Source of the DNA: an uncultured Collinsella sp.
GTDB taxonomy: Bacteria; Actinomycetota; Coriobacteriia; Coriobacteriales; Coriobacteriaceae
Direction: 5' to 3'
Assembly (NCBI GenBank): GCA_900543605.1
Contig: UQSK01000008.1
Coordinates: forward strand, 1 to 53,473
Length of the DNA stretch: 53,473 nt
Part shown: positions 9,664-17,026 of the stretch, piece by piece
Position numbering within the stretch: the first letter of the stretch is position 1
Layout of the letters: every line of letters starts with the position of its first letter
Translations under genes and position numbers: made by a program
The notes under the pieces: generated by a model
The model's database searches: none
Told to the model about the DNA's origin: nothing
The model's input: the letters and a program-made list of their open reading frames with translations, nothing else

Positions 9664-10472
9664 GTGAGCGCCTGACCGACAACCCCTCGTTCTTTAGGCT
9701 TCGTGTTCGCTATGGCAAGCGCGATCGCCTTAAGTACCTGGGCCATCTCGAAGTGATCCATACCATTGAGCGCATCGTGCGCCGTGCGGGGCTTCCCTAT
9801 GCCGTCACGCAGGGCTTCTCTCCGCACATGCGCGTGGGCTTCTCTTCGGCGCTACCGGTTGGTACGTCGTCGACCTGCGAGTGGTATGACCTGTTTATGA
9901 CCGAGTTCGTGGCGCTCGACGAGGCGTTTGAGCGCCTGTCTGTGGCGTCTCCGGCCGATCTGGCGCCCATCGAGGCGGCGTACATCGACGTGCGCACGCC
10001 GGCGTTGACGGCGCAGCTCACGCGCCTGTCGTATCGCATCGACCTGCATCTGGACCCCGAGGCGCCCGTAAGCGCCGACGAGGTGCATCGTGCGATCGAC
10101 ACGCTTCGCGCGGGCCATGGCATCGACTACGCGCGCGGCAAAAAGAGCAAGCGCTTGGATTTGGATCACACGCTCGTTGGCTATGAGCTCACGGCGGGGG
10201 AGCGCCCGGACCATTTGGTGCTCATGCTCGACACCCATGCCGACAACGAGGGCTCCATGCGTCCGGAAATTTTGCTTTCCGCTGCTGATGTTTTGTTGCA
10301 GGGCTTGACCCCGGGCGTGGATGCACCTATTGTTTCCACCGGTATGCAAGACCTCGTGACCATCTGCTCCTACGATGTCGAGCGTCAGAATCAAGCATGC
10401 GAGGACGACGAGGGCCGACTCGTCAGCCCCATACCTGTGCGAACTTGTGGATTTGCTCCACATACTCGTTGA
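9660..10472 (+). CDS. Radical SAM-associated DUF2344 protein (TIGR03936-like)
   Basis: This 270-residue protein starts inside the stop codon of the radical SAM gene (ATGA overlap), which implies coupled translation and a joint role. The opening (FRLRVRYGKRDRLKYLGHLE) and the later QGFSPHMRVGF motif are typical of DUF2344 proteins. In some bacteria the two proteins are fused. The last 30 residues or so are hydrophilic and look like an extension. The rplU promoter overlaps the 3' end of this gene. Confidence 0.85.
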   Translation: MSERLTDNPSFFRLRVRYGKRDRLKYLGHLEVIHTIERIVRRAGLPYAVTQGFSPHMRVGFSSALPVGTSSTCEWYDLFMTEFVALDEAFERLSVASPADLAPIEAAYIDVRTPALTAQLTRLSYRIDLHLDPEAPVSADEVHRAIDTLRAGHGIDYARGKKSKRLDLDHTLVGYELTAGERPDHLVLMLDTHADNEGSMRPEILLSAADVLLQGLTPGVDAPIVSTGMQDLVTICSYDVERQNQACEDDEGRLVSPIPVRTCGFAPHTR

Positions 10473-10497
10473 CGGGGGTATTTTCGCCTGCTACTAT
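10469..10497 (+). promoter_or_regulatory. Sigma-70-type promoter of rplU-rpmA
   Basis: TTGACG at 10469-10474 and TACTAT at 10492-10497 are separated by exactly 17 bases. The -35 box overlaps the stop codon of the upstream gene. Transcription would begin near 10504, about 36 bases before the rplU start. This is the clearest promoter in the window. Confidence 0.8.
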
Positions 10498-10539
10498 ATT
10501 CGGCTGTTGCACTAACTGATGCATGAAGGGCAAGTAAAC

Positions 10540-10914
10540 ATGTACGCAATCGTTAACACGGGCGGCAAGCAGTACAAGGTCGCCACCGACGATGTCATCA
10601 CCGTCGAGAAGATCGAGGGCAATGAGGGCGACAAGGTCACCCTGCCGGTTATCTTCCTCAACGATGGTAAGAAGATCGTCACCGATCCCGACAAGCTGGC
10701 CAAGGCCAAGGTTACCGCTCAGATCGTTGAGCAGTTCAAGGGCGAGAAGCAGCTGGTCTTCAAGTTCCACAAGCGCAAGCGCTATCGTCGTCTGAAGGGT
10801 CACCGTCAGCAGCTCACCAAGCTGAAGATCGTGAAGGTTCAGGCTACCTCCCGCGCCAAGAAGGCTGTCAAGGCAGAGGCTGAGGCTGTTGCCGAGGCTC
10901 CCGTCGCCGAGTAG
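10540..10914 (+). CDS. rplU: 50S ribosomal protein L21
   Basis: L21 binds 23S rRNA in the large subunit. The protein starts MYAIVNTGGKQYKV, the standard L21 opening, so ATG 10540 is chosen over an in-frame ATG at 10519; AAGGG at 10526-10530 precedes it. It is 124 residues, against about 103 for the family, because of a C-terminal Ala/Glu/Val/Lys-rich tail of about 20 residues. It is followed after 33 bp by rpmA, the usual pair. Confidence 0.97.
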   Translation: MYAIVNTGGKQYKVATDDVITVEKIEGNEGDKVTLPVIFLNDGKKIVTDPDKLAKAKVTAQIVEQFKGEKQLVFKFHKRKRYRRLKGHRQQLTKLKIVKVQATSRAKKAVKAEAEAVAEAPVAE

Positions 10915-10947
10915 ATTACACTCGTAACGAAAGAGTAGGTATACACA

Positions 10948-11205
10948 ATGGCACACAAAAAAGGACTCGGTTCCTCCCGTAATGGCCGTGACTCCCGCGG
11001 TCAGCGCCTTGGCACGAAGCGCTATGCCGGCCAGACGGTAACCACGGGCACGATTCTCGTCCGTCAGCACGGCACGCACATCCACCCGGGTGAGAACGTT
11101 GGCCGTGGCAAGGACGACACGCTGTTCGCGCTGGTCGACGGTACCGTTGAGTTCCACAAGGGTATCAAGCACAGGGTCAGCGTACGCCCGCTCGCGAACG
11201 CGTAA
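10948..11205 (+). CDS. rpmA: 50S ribosomal protein L27
   Basis: L27 reaches the peptidyl-transferase centre of the ribosome. The 85-residue product opens MAHKKGLGSSRNGRDS and contains the GTILVRQHGTHIHPGENVG block of the family. The N-terminus begins directly with AHKKG, without the cleavable FxxN-type extension that Staphylococcus and related Firmicutes have. An intrinsic terminator lies 25 bp downstream, so rplU-rpmA can be expressed as its own unit. Confidence 0.97.
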   Translation: MAHKKGLGSSRNGRDSRGQRLGTKRYAGQTVTTGTILVRQHGTHIHPGENVGRGKDDTLFALVDGTVEFHKGIKHRVSVRPLANA

Positions 11206-11230
11206 TTCACCCTTCATAGAGCACATATGT

Positions 11231-11274
11231 GGGAGGCACTTGAGTTTTAGGATTCAAGGGTCTCCCTCTTTTTG
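11231..11274 (+). terminator. Intrinsic terminator after rpmA
   Basis: The arms 11231-11243 and 11254-11266 form 12 of 13 possible pairs (one G-U, one mismatch) around a ten-base loop. A T-rich run (TCTTTTTG) follows at 11267-11274. The obg ribosome binding site begins immediately after it, so some read-through or attenuation into obg is plausible. Confidence 0.8.
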
Positions 11275-11289
11275 TAGGAGGCGATTCTG

Positions 11290-12756
11290 TTGTCACAGTT
11301 CACCGATATCAGCCGAATTAACGTTTGCGGCGGCGACGGCGGAGCCGGATGCATGTCGTTTAGGCGCGAGGCATTTGTTCCCAAGGGCGGCCCCGATGGC
11401 GGCGACGGCGGTCGTGGCGGCAATGTCGTCATCCAGGCCGATGCTCAGCTGTCTTCGCTGATCGATTACCGCTTTAAGCATCACTTCCGCGCCGAGCGCG
11501 GCACGCACGGGCAGGGTGCCCGTCGTAACGGTAAGAGCGGCGAGGACCTGATTCTCAAGGTCCCCATGGGTACCGTGGTGCGCGAGCTCGACCCCGAGAC
11601 GCAGACCCCGATGTTCGAGATTGCCGATTTGGTGCACGATGGCGAGCGCGTTGTCGTGGCCCCTGGTGGCGCTGGTGGTCTGGGCAATACGCACTTTGTG
11701 ACGTCGGTGCGCCGCGCGCCCGCGTTTGCTCAGCTGGGCGAACCGGCCGAGGAGCACTGGATTGAGCTCGAGATGAAGCTTATGGCCGATGCCGCGCTCG
11801 TGGGCTTCCCCTCGGTGGGCAAGTCCTCACTCATCGCGCGCATGAGTGCCGCCCGTCCCAAGATTGCCGGCTACCCGTTTACCACGCTCGTGCCGAACCT
11901 CGGCATGGTGCGTGCCGGCGAATATTCTTACGTCGTTGCCGACGTCCCCGGTCTCATCGAGGGCGCGAGCGAGGGCAAGGGCTTGGGTCACCAGTTCCTG
12001 CGCCACATTGAGCGTACGGCTCTGATCATGCATGTCGTCGACATGACGGGCGGTTTTGAGGATCGCGATCCGGTTGAGGACTATCGCATCATCAACCGCG
12101 AGCTCGAGCAGTATGGCGCCGAGCTTTCGGAGCGCCCGCAGATTGTCGTCGCCAACAAGTGCGATGCGCCGGGCACGGCCGATAAGATTGCCGACCTCAA
12201 GCGTGCAGCGCTCGACGATGGCCATATGTTCTTTGCCGTGTCTGCCGTGACGGGCGCCGGTCTCAATACGTTGATGCTTGCCGTAGGTGAGCAGGTGGCC
12301 AAGCTCCGCGCCGAGCTGGCGGTCTCCGATGAGCCGGTCGACCTGCGCGACGATGAATGGGAGCGCCGTCGCCTGCAGCGAGAGAAGCGTTTCCGCATTG
12401 TCCAGGAAGAGCCCGGTGCCTTCCGCGTGGTCGGTCGCGCGATTGAGCGCATGGTCATTCAGACCGACTGGGAAAATGAGGAAGCCGTCATTTACCTGCA
12501 GCATAAGTTTGCGCGTATGGGTGTTGACGACGCGCTCGAGAAGGCCGGTTGCCGTGCGGGCGACGAGGTCCGCATTTGCCAGCGCGCCTTTGACTTTGAG
12601 GGCGCTGAGGACTTCTCGGAGTACGAGGAGCTCGAGGATGCTGGCGAGGACGTTGCCGTTGAAGCCATTGACGTGGCCGATGCTGCGGATGAGGGCGTCG
12701 AGGTTGTCGATGCGACGGATGCCGCGGATGATGTCGAGACCCCGGAGGGCGAGTAA
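11290..12756 (+). CDS. obgE: GTPase Obg (CgtA)
   Basis: Obg is an essential GTPase tied to 50S ribosome assembly and stress control. The 488-residue protein shows the glycine-rich Obg fold at residues 1-158 (VCGGDGGAGCMSFRREAFVP), the G domain with the P-loop GFPSVGKSS near residue 175 and NKCD near 292, and then the C-terminal OCT domain. An acidic tail of about 60 residues (many Asp, Glu, Val, Ala) extends beyond the OCT domain. The start is TTG 11290, eight bases after AGGAGG (11276-11281). It heads a run with nadD, yqeK and rsfS. Confidence 0.95.
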   Translation: MSQFTDISRINVCGGDGGAGCMSFRREAFVPKGGPDGGDGGRGGNVVIQADAQLSSLIDYRFKHHFRAERGTHGQGARRNGKSGEDLILKVPMGTVVRELDPETQTPMFEIADLVHDGERVVVAPGGAGGLGNTHFVTSVRRAPAFAQLGEPAEEHWIELEMKLMADAALVGFPSVGKSSLIARMSAARPKIAGYPFTTLVPNLGMVRAGEYSYVVADVPGLIEGASEGKGLGHQFLRHIERTALIMHVVDMTGGFEDRDPVEDYRIINRELEQYGAELSERPQIVVANKCDAPGTADKIADLKRAALDDGHMFFAVSAVTGAGLNTLMLAVGEQVAKLRAELAVSDEPVDLRDDEWERRRLQREKRFRIVQEEPGAFRVVGRAIERMVIQTDWENEEAVIYLQHKFARMGVDDALEKAGCRAGDEVRICQRAFDFEGAEDFSEYEELEDAGEDVAVEAIDVADAADEGVEVVDATDAADDVETPEGE

Positions 12757-12759
12757 GCC

Positions 12760-13437
12760 ATGTCGCTGCGCGGTGGAATCGGTCTGCCCGAGCTTCCTCT
12801 AGAGGACGGGCAGGAGTTTAGGCTTGGCATTATGGGTGGCACTTTTGATCCCATCCATTACGGGCACCTGGTGACCGCCGAGCAGGCGCGTGAGTCCCTC
12901 GACTTGGATGCCGTGCTTTTTATGCCGGCGGGCACGCCTGCCTTTAAGCTTGACAAGCCGGTGACGCCTGCCGAGGACCGTTATGCCATGACAGTCCTCG
13001 CCACCGCCGCGAACCCGGCCTTTTTGGCGAGCCGGTTCGAGATCGACCGTCCGGGCGTAACCTATACGGCCGATACGCTTCATGCCCTTCGCGACTTTTA
13101 CCCGCCGCAGGTAAAGCTCTACTTTATTACGGGCGCCGACGCGATTATCGATATCGTGACCTGGCATGATGCCGAACGAATCGCTGAGCTTGCCACCTTT
13201 ATTGCGGCGACGCGACCGGGCTTTGATATCGATACGGCGCGTGCCCGAATTAAAGAGTCGGGACTGCCGTTCGACGTGCGCTATATTCAGATTCCGGCGC
13301 TGGCGATCAGCTCGACGAACATTCGTAAGCGAGTTGCCCGCGGCATGAGCGTGCGCTATCTTACGAGCGAGTCCGTGCTCGGCTACATTCGCAAACGCAG
13401 GCTATATGCCGATTTGGGCCAAGAAGATTTTGAGTGA
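12760..13437 (+). CDS. nadD: Nicotinate-nucleotide adenylyltransferase
   Basis: NadD joins ATP and nicotinate mononucleotide to make deamido-NAD in NAD synthesis. The 225-residue protein has the nucleotidyltransferase signature GGTFDPIHYGH near residue 26 and the C-terminal ISSTNIRKRV motif. A lead of about 20 residues precedes the catalytic fold and is longer than usual. It starts three bases after obg and is followed by yqeK and rsfS, an arrangement conserved across Gram-positive bacteria. Confidence 0.94.
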   Translation: MSLRGGIGLPELPLEDGQEFRLGIMGGTFDPIHYGHLVTAEQARESLDLDAVLFMPAGTPAFKLDKPVTPAEDRYAMTVLATAANPAFLASRFEIDRPGVTYTADTLHALRDFYPPQVKLYFITGADAIIDIVTWHDAERIAELATFIAATRPGFDIDTARARIKESGLPFDVRYIQIPALAISSTNIRKRVARGMSVRYLTSESVLGYIRKRRLYADLGQEDFE

Positions 13438-13449
13438 TGGGGGTCTACG

Positions 13450-14058
13450 TTGTCGGTAGAGGATCAGTTTGAGGGCGATGAGCGCGCGCTGCTCAAGCGC
13501 ATTCAAGAGCTGCTCGATGTTCGCATGAAGGATAAGCGCAAGCGCTATGTGCATTCGCTGGGTGTTGCCGAGACCGCACTTCATCTGGCCGAGGTCTACG
13601 GCGTTGACCGCTTTGATGCCGCTGCTGCCGGTCTGATCCACGACTGGGACAAAGTGCTCTCCGACGACGAGCTGGTTACGCGCGCTCTGCATTACGGCAT
13701 TAAGATTGCCGGCTCTCCTTCCGCCGCGACGCCGCTTTTGCATGGTCCTGTTGCCGCCTATGAGCTTCCGCAGCTTTTCCCCGAGTTGTCGCCGGCCGTT
13801 TTCCAGGCTGTCGACCGTCACACCGTGGGTGCCTGCGACATGACGCCGCTCGATATGGTGGTCTTTGTGGCCGATGCCATCGAACCCAACCGCCACGGTG
13901 ACTATGCCCATGCGCTGCGCAAGATGGTGGGGAAGTCCTCGCTCGACGAGTTGTTCTTCTCCTGTTTTGCGCAGGGTCTGGTCTATGTGATCCAGTCCGG
14001 GCGTTATCTTTATCCCACGGCTATTACGATTTACAACCATTACGCCCAGCTGCGCTAG
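13450..14058 (+). CDS. yqeK: HD-domain hydrolase YqeK, Ap4A-degrading type
   Basis: YqeK family enzymes hydrolyse diadenosine tetraphosphate symmetrically to ADP. The 202-residue protein shows the HD metal site: His in YVHSLGVAETA near residue 35, His-Asp in GLIHDWDK near residue 62, and later RHTVG and VFVADAIEPNR. The start is TTG 13450, after the GGGGG at 13439-13443. It lies 12 bp after nadD and 27 bp before rsfS. Confidence 0.9.
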   Translation: MSVEDQFEGDERALLKRIQELLDVRMKDKRKRYVHSLGVAETALHLAEVYGVDRFDAAAAGLIHDWDKVLSDDELVTRALHYGIKIAGSPSAATPLLHGPVAAYELPQLFPELSPAVFQAVDRHTVGACDMTPLDMVVFVADAIEPNRHGDYAHALRKMVGKSSLDELFFSCFAQGLVYVIQSGRYLYPTAITIYNHYAQLR

Positions 14059-14085
14059 CTTGGGCTGTCTAGAAAGAGGTATTCC

Positions 14086-14541
14086 ATGGCCGATGAGACC
14101 ATGACCGACGAGCAGATTCTTGAAGGTGTGGAGCACAAGAGTTTCGTTGCCACGTCCGACCGTACTGCCGCCTCGCTGTCCGCGAGCGGTGTCGCCGCCG
14201 AGGATGTCGCCCGCGCTGCCGCACAAGCCGCCTACGACAAGAAGGGCGAGGACGTTCAGGTGCTCGACCTGACCGAGCTTTCCGACGTGTGCGACTACTT
14301 TGTGCTTGCCACCGGTACCAACAACCGCCAGGTCGATTCGATCGTCGACGAGATCGAGGAGAAGGTCGCCGAGGCTTGCGGCGAGCATCCGTTCTCCATC
14401 GAGGGCCGCGAGCAGAAGACCTGGATGCTCATGGACTACGGTTCGGTTGTCGTCCACGTCTTCACTCCCGAAGCCCGCGACTTCTACCGCCTCGAGAAAC
14501 TCTGGGGAGACGCCCCCCAGCTCCCCCTCAACCTCCTCTAA
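14086..14541 (+). CDS. rsfS: Ribosomal silencing factor RsfS
   Basis: RsfS binds L14 and blocks joining of the ribosomal subunits under starvation. The 151-residue protein carries the RsfS fold from about residue 40: VLDLTELSDVCDYFVLATGTNNRQV, then the conserved WMLMDYGSVVVHVF and YRLEKLWGD motifs. About 35 N-terminal residues are extra compared with short homologues. ATG 14086 follows AGAAAGAGG at 14070-14078; ATG 14101 is a weaker alternative. The last base of the stop codon is the first base of the 27-bp repeat that begins the mobile island. Confidence 0.94.
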   Translation: MADETMTDEQILEGVEHKSFVATSDRTAASLSASGVAAEDVARAAAQAAYDKKGEDVQVLDLTELSDVCDYFVLATGTNNRQVDSIVDEIEEKVAEACGEHPFSIEGREQKTWMLMDYGSVVVHVFTPEARDFYRLEKLWGDAPQLPLNLL

Positions 14542-14567
14542 ATGATTTTTCTGGGACGGGGATAAAA
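14541..14567 (+). repeat. Left 27-bp inverted repeat of the RAYT island
   Basis: It is identical, in inverted orientation, to 16864-16890. It contains GGGACGGGGATAAAA, related to the GGGACAG core of other intergenic palindromes in this window. The TAA stop of rsfS overlaps its first base. Confidence 0.9.
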
Positions 14568-14585
14568 TAGTCATTGCTACCGTTT

Positions 14586-14627
14586 GCCGAACCGCTCACC
14601 TTTGTTGGGCGGTTCGGCCCTTTTCTT
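14586..14627 (+). terminator. Intrinsic terminator after rsfS
   Basis: GCCGAACCGC (14586-14595) pairs perfectly with GCGGTTCGGC (14609-14618), followed by CCTTTTCTT. It closes the obg-nadD-yqeK-rsfS unit. It lies inside the left repeat of the mobile island, so either the island began downstream of the original terminator repeat or it carries its own. Confidence 0.88.
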
Positions 14628-14678
14628 CCTTTCCTTTTGTATGCTGTGACTACTGCATCCTTGGAAGGGAGGGTTTCG

Positions 14679-15419
14679 ATGACTCGTGTTGCCCGTGCGT
14701 TGTCCGAACTCGGCCATTATCACGTCATGCTCAAGGGCTGTGCTGGCCAGCTGATCTTCGAAGACGATGACGATCGCCTTTATTTTCTCAATCTATTGAA
14801 CAGACGATTTACGTCCGCTCATATTCGTCTTCTTGCCTGGTGCCTCATGGACAATCATGTTCACCTGCTATTTGATGATCTCGATAATCAGATGAGCGTT
14901 GCTATGCATGCGATTGATACGGCATATGCGAAACACTTCAATCAAAAAACCGGCCGCCGCGGACCGGTGTTCCAGGAACGATTCAAGAGTGTGATCATTT
15001 CTGACGACAAACAGCTGCTTCGTTGCGTCCGATACATACACGACAATCCTGCAAAAGCAGGTATTTCTTCTGCTCCTCTGTATCGCTGGAGCAGCTTCCA
15101 TGAGTATTTCTCTCATCCCGAAATTTGTGATTGTGAAGGTATTCTCAATCTGTTTGGGGGTACGGAAGCGTTTTATCTTTCGAGTACCGACGGCAAGCCT
15201 AATCCCTATTTTATGCCCGAAGGTAAGCATATCTCCGATATGGATGCGCTGGAAGTTGCCCGGGCTCTTTTGGCTCCGCATGAGCCTTATCAGCTTAAAA
15301 CTTTGCCGAAATCAGAGCGAAATCGTCTTCTGGCAGTGTTGAGGCATCGGGGGTTTACGATTAACCAGATTTCGCGTCTGACGGGAATTGGGACCAATAT
15401 CATTCAAAGGGCGAAATGA
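14679..15419 (+). CDS. REP-associated tyrosine transposase (RAYT, Y1/HUH family)
   Basis: RAYT proteins are single-copy relatives of IS200/IS605 transposases that nick and join single-stranded REP hairpins. The 246-residue product has the HUH site H60-V-H62 (in LMDNHVHLLF), the catalytic tyrosine Y119 in VRYIHDNP, and the GHYHVMLKG opening at residues 12-20. A C-terminal helix-turn-helix-like segment (residues 210-246, GFTINQISRLTGIGTN) may add DNA binding. ATG 14679 is chosen because GGAAGGGAGGG precedes it; the frame is open back to 14574. Its GC content is lower than the neighbouring genes, suggesting transfer. All catalytic residues are present, so it may be active. Confidence 0.88.
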   Translation: MTRVARALSELGHYHVMLKGCAGQLIFEDDDDRLYFLNLLNRRFTSAHIRLLAWCLMDNHVHLLFDDLDNQMSVAMHAIDTAYAKHFNQKTGRRGPVFQERFKSVIISDDKQLLRCVRYIHDNPAKAGISSAPLYRWSSFHEYFSHPEICDCEGILNLFGGTEAFYLSSTDGKPNPYFMPEGKHISDMDALEVARALLAPHEPYQLKTLPKSERNRLLAVLRHRGFTINQISRLTGIGTNIIQRAK

Positions 15420-15477
15420 CGCTCCAAATGATTAAAAAAGGCTCTGTTAGACCAGGATTGACATGCCGACCTGCCGG

Positions 15478-15675
15478 CTAACTCGCCGTCTCCCCGTCGG
15501 GCGCCGGCGTCTTGACCCTCATCTCGAACGGCATCCCGCCCTCCCGGACGAGCGCCCTGAGGAACGCATTGACGGCGGTGGACATGGACAGGCCGAGCTC
15601 GTCCAGGATGGCCGTGGCCTCCTTCTTGACCTCCGGGTCGATGCGGATCGTCGTGGCCGGTATGTTCGACGGCAT
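15478..15675 (-). CDS. RelB/DinJ-type antitoxin, passenger in the IS
   Basis: The 65-residue protein has a ribbon-helix-helix start (TTIRIDPEVKKEATAILDEL) followed by the GLSMSTAVNAFLRALV helix and a GGMPFEM segment, the standard DinJ/RelB layout. The start is at 15675, with AGGAGGGG a few bases upstream on the minus strand. It lies 46 bp after the transposase gene and only 13 bp from the IS end, so there is no room for a RelE/YafQ toxin. As an antitoxin it would bind DNA and neutralise a RelE-family toxin, but no partner is encoded in this window. It may instead repress the IS or work against a toxin elsewhere. Confidence 0.8.
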   Translation of the reverse strand: MPSNIPATTIRIDPEVKKEATAILDELGLSMSTAVNAFLRALVREGGMPFEMRVKTPAPDGETAS

Positions 15676-15721
15676 GGCCTCACCCCTCCTCGTGTATCGC
15701 GGTGCGACCATTCTACCGCCT

Positions 15722-16777
15722 CTATGCGGCGGGCGCGGCCCAGTAGTCCATGTAGGGCGGCTCCACGTTGAACATGTCGCGGACGCGGCTCCTGCAGACG
15801 CCGTGCGCGAGCTGCCGCGCGACCGTGCGCTCGGCGGCGCCGGAATCGGTCGCCATGAAGGTTCGGCACCACCTGAACCAGGCGAGGTAGGCATCGAGGT
15901 GCTTCGTCGACACGCCCTTGAACGGCTCCATGAAGGCGCCGAGGAGTGAGTGGACGGTGTTGATCCGGTTGATGGTTCCCCCGGAGCGGTCCTTGGGGTC
16001 GTAGGCCGCGTGCGCGGCGACCTCGAGTTCCGCGAGGACATTGACGTAGACGGCCGCCCTGTCGGTCGCGACGACCGAGCCGGCCGCGATGCGGCCCCTC
16101 AGCGCGTCCATGGCGCGCTCCCTCGAAAGGGCGCCCCGCCCCGTGACCTCGAGGAACGTCTCGTTCGAGTCGTTCACGCCGGTCATGACGCAAATCCGCT
16201 CGCGCGACAGCCCGCGCCTGTGCACCTGCTTGCCGCGGTGCCGGGAGGGGCGCGGCATTGTGAACGACCCCTTCGCGTGGTTGCCCTTGAACGACTCGGG
16301 GAAGTAGGTCTCGTCGAGCTCGCAGCCGCAGCCCCGCTCGACCCTGAACGAGGGGGAGTAGGCCGAGAGGCACTCGATCAGCCTGTGGCGCATGGTGTAG
16401 GCGGTCTTGAGGCAGACGCGGCAGCGCCTCGCGCACTCGCGCAGGGGCAGCATGAGCACGAAGCACTCGGCGTAGGCCATCCAGGTCTCCTTCGGGAGCC
16501 TGCTCGTCCCCGGGATGCGCTCGCTGCCCATGCCGAAGGTCCTGCCGCAGCCCCGGCAGAGGTAGCGCTGCTCGCCGTTCTTCGATTTGCCCTTCTTCAC
16601 GACCGCGACGGACCCGCAGCGCGGGCAGCGTTCGATTTCGTAGGCGGAGCCGGCCGCGTCGTCGAACGCCGCCGCGCGGATCACGTCCCTGACGGACTCG
16701 ATAGCGCGGCGGCGCTCGGTCTTGCTGAGGTTCGCCATGCCCTTCTTGAAGTTGAGGACCAGGTCTTCGGCGTTCAT
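15722..16777 (-). CDS. IS1595-family (ISXO2-like) transposase
   Basis: The 351-residue protein has an N-terminal helical lead, a zinc ribbon (C51/C54 and C74/C77), a helix-turn-helix region, and an RNase H-like DDE domain. The first acidic residue is D155 in CELDETYF, and the second lies in VVATDRAAVY. At the third catalytic region the sequence is NRINTVHSLLGAF, with His where Glu is common; different IS1595 groups vary at this point. The start at 16777 is preceded by a G-rich site; a GTG at 16831 is also in frame. The gene is intact. Confidence 0.9.
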   Translation of the reverse strand: MNAEDLVLNFKKGMANLSKTERRRAIESVRDVIRAAAFDDAAGSAYEIERCPRCGSVAVVKKGKSKNGEQRYLCRGCGRTFGMGSERIPGTSRLPKETWMAYAECFVLMLPLRECARRCRVCLKTAYTMRHRLIECLSAYSPSFRVERGCGCELDETYFPESFKGNHAKGSFTMPRPSRHRGKQVHRRGLSRERICVMTGVNDSNETFLEVTGRGALSRERAMDALRGRIAAGSVVATDRAAVYVNVLAELEVAAHAAYDPKDRSGGTINRINTVHSLLGAFMEPFKGVSTKHLDAYLAWFRWCRTFMATDSGAAERTVARQLAHGVCRSRVRDMFNVEPPYMDYWAAPAA

Positions 16778-16863
16778 GCTGCCCCCATCATCGCGGTCTA
16801 CGAGGTCAACGATATGGCACCGTGGGGACACATGTATGTCAATCCTGGTCTAACAGAGCCTTT

Positions 16864-16890
16864 TTTTATCCCCGTCCCAGAAAAATCATT
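16864..16890 (-). repeat. Right 27-bp inverted repeat of the RAYT island
   Basis: It is an exact reverse complement of 14541-14567. It lies three bases outside the right end of the IS1595-type element, so the IS sits almost on the repeat border. Confidence 0.9.
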
Positions 16891-16962
16891 ATGCATAGAA
16901 AGTCATAATTATCATTTCGTAAACATTTCGATGAAATTAACGCCATGAGGCATGCTTGCGGT

Positions 16963-16968
16963 TACAAT
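16963..16968 (+). promoter_or_regulatory. Candidate -10 box for carAB
   Basis: TACAAT lies 59 bases before the carA start, within CGGTTACAATAC. No good -35 hexamer is seen at 16-18 bases. The same CGGTTACAAT string appears on the minus strand upstream of prs, which supports a real promoter element. Confidence 0.4.
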
Positions 16969-16997
16969 ACCGCGAGGCCTAACTACACACCTTTAAG

Positions 16998-17022
16998 CCG
17001 GTCCTGTGAGACCGGGAAGGAG
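16998..17022 (+). promoter_or_regulatory. PyrR-binding hairpin overlapping the carA leader
   Basis: CCGGTC (16998-17003) pairs with GACCGG (17010-17015), and the loop region reads TCCTGTGAG. This matches the PyrR-binding RNA consensus UCCNGNGAG known from pyr leaders. The carA ribosome binding site GAAGGAG (17016-17022) starts on the next base. UMP-bound PyrR on this hairpin would hide the site and block translation, as proposed for actinobacterial pyr leaders. No PyrR gene is in the window. Confidence 0.72.
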
Positions 17023-17026
17023 AATT

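Larger units (their letters stand above)
15440..16860 (-). mobile_element. IS1595-type insertion sequence with passenger antitoxin gene
   Basis: A perfect 25-bp terminal inverted repeat lies at 15440-15464 and 16836-16860; the outer end reads GGCTCTGTTAGACC. The 1421-bp element carries a transposase and a small RelB/DinJ-type gene, both on the minus strand. Six A bases lie just outside the left end and seven T bases outside the right end. The 8-bp direct target duplication usual for this family is not visible. Confidence 0.85.
14541..16890. mobile_element. RAYT island bounded by 27-bp inverted repeats, interrupted by an IS
   Basis: An exact 27-nt sequence, 14541-14567, recurs in reverse complement at 16864-16890. 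Both copies contain CTGGGACGGGGATAAAA. Between them lie a RAYT gene and, inserted beside the right copy, a 1.42 kb IS1595-type element. RAYT genes are typically bracketed by inverted REP sequences, so this reads as a REPtron with a later insertion. The left copy begins on the rsfS stop codon. Confidence 0.7.

Noticed and set aside
10519..10540. Upstream ATG for rplU
   Set aside because: It would add seven residues ahead of the conserved MYAIV start and would place the ribosome binding site inside the coding region.
15440..15478. A RelE/YafQ toxin gene next to the antitoxin
   Set aside because: Only 38 bases remain between the antitoxin stop and the IS end, and upstream is the transposase gene, so no toxin can be encoded.
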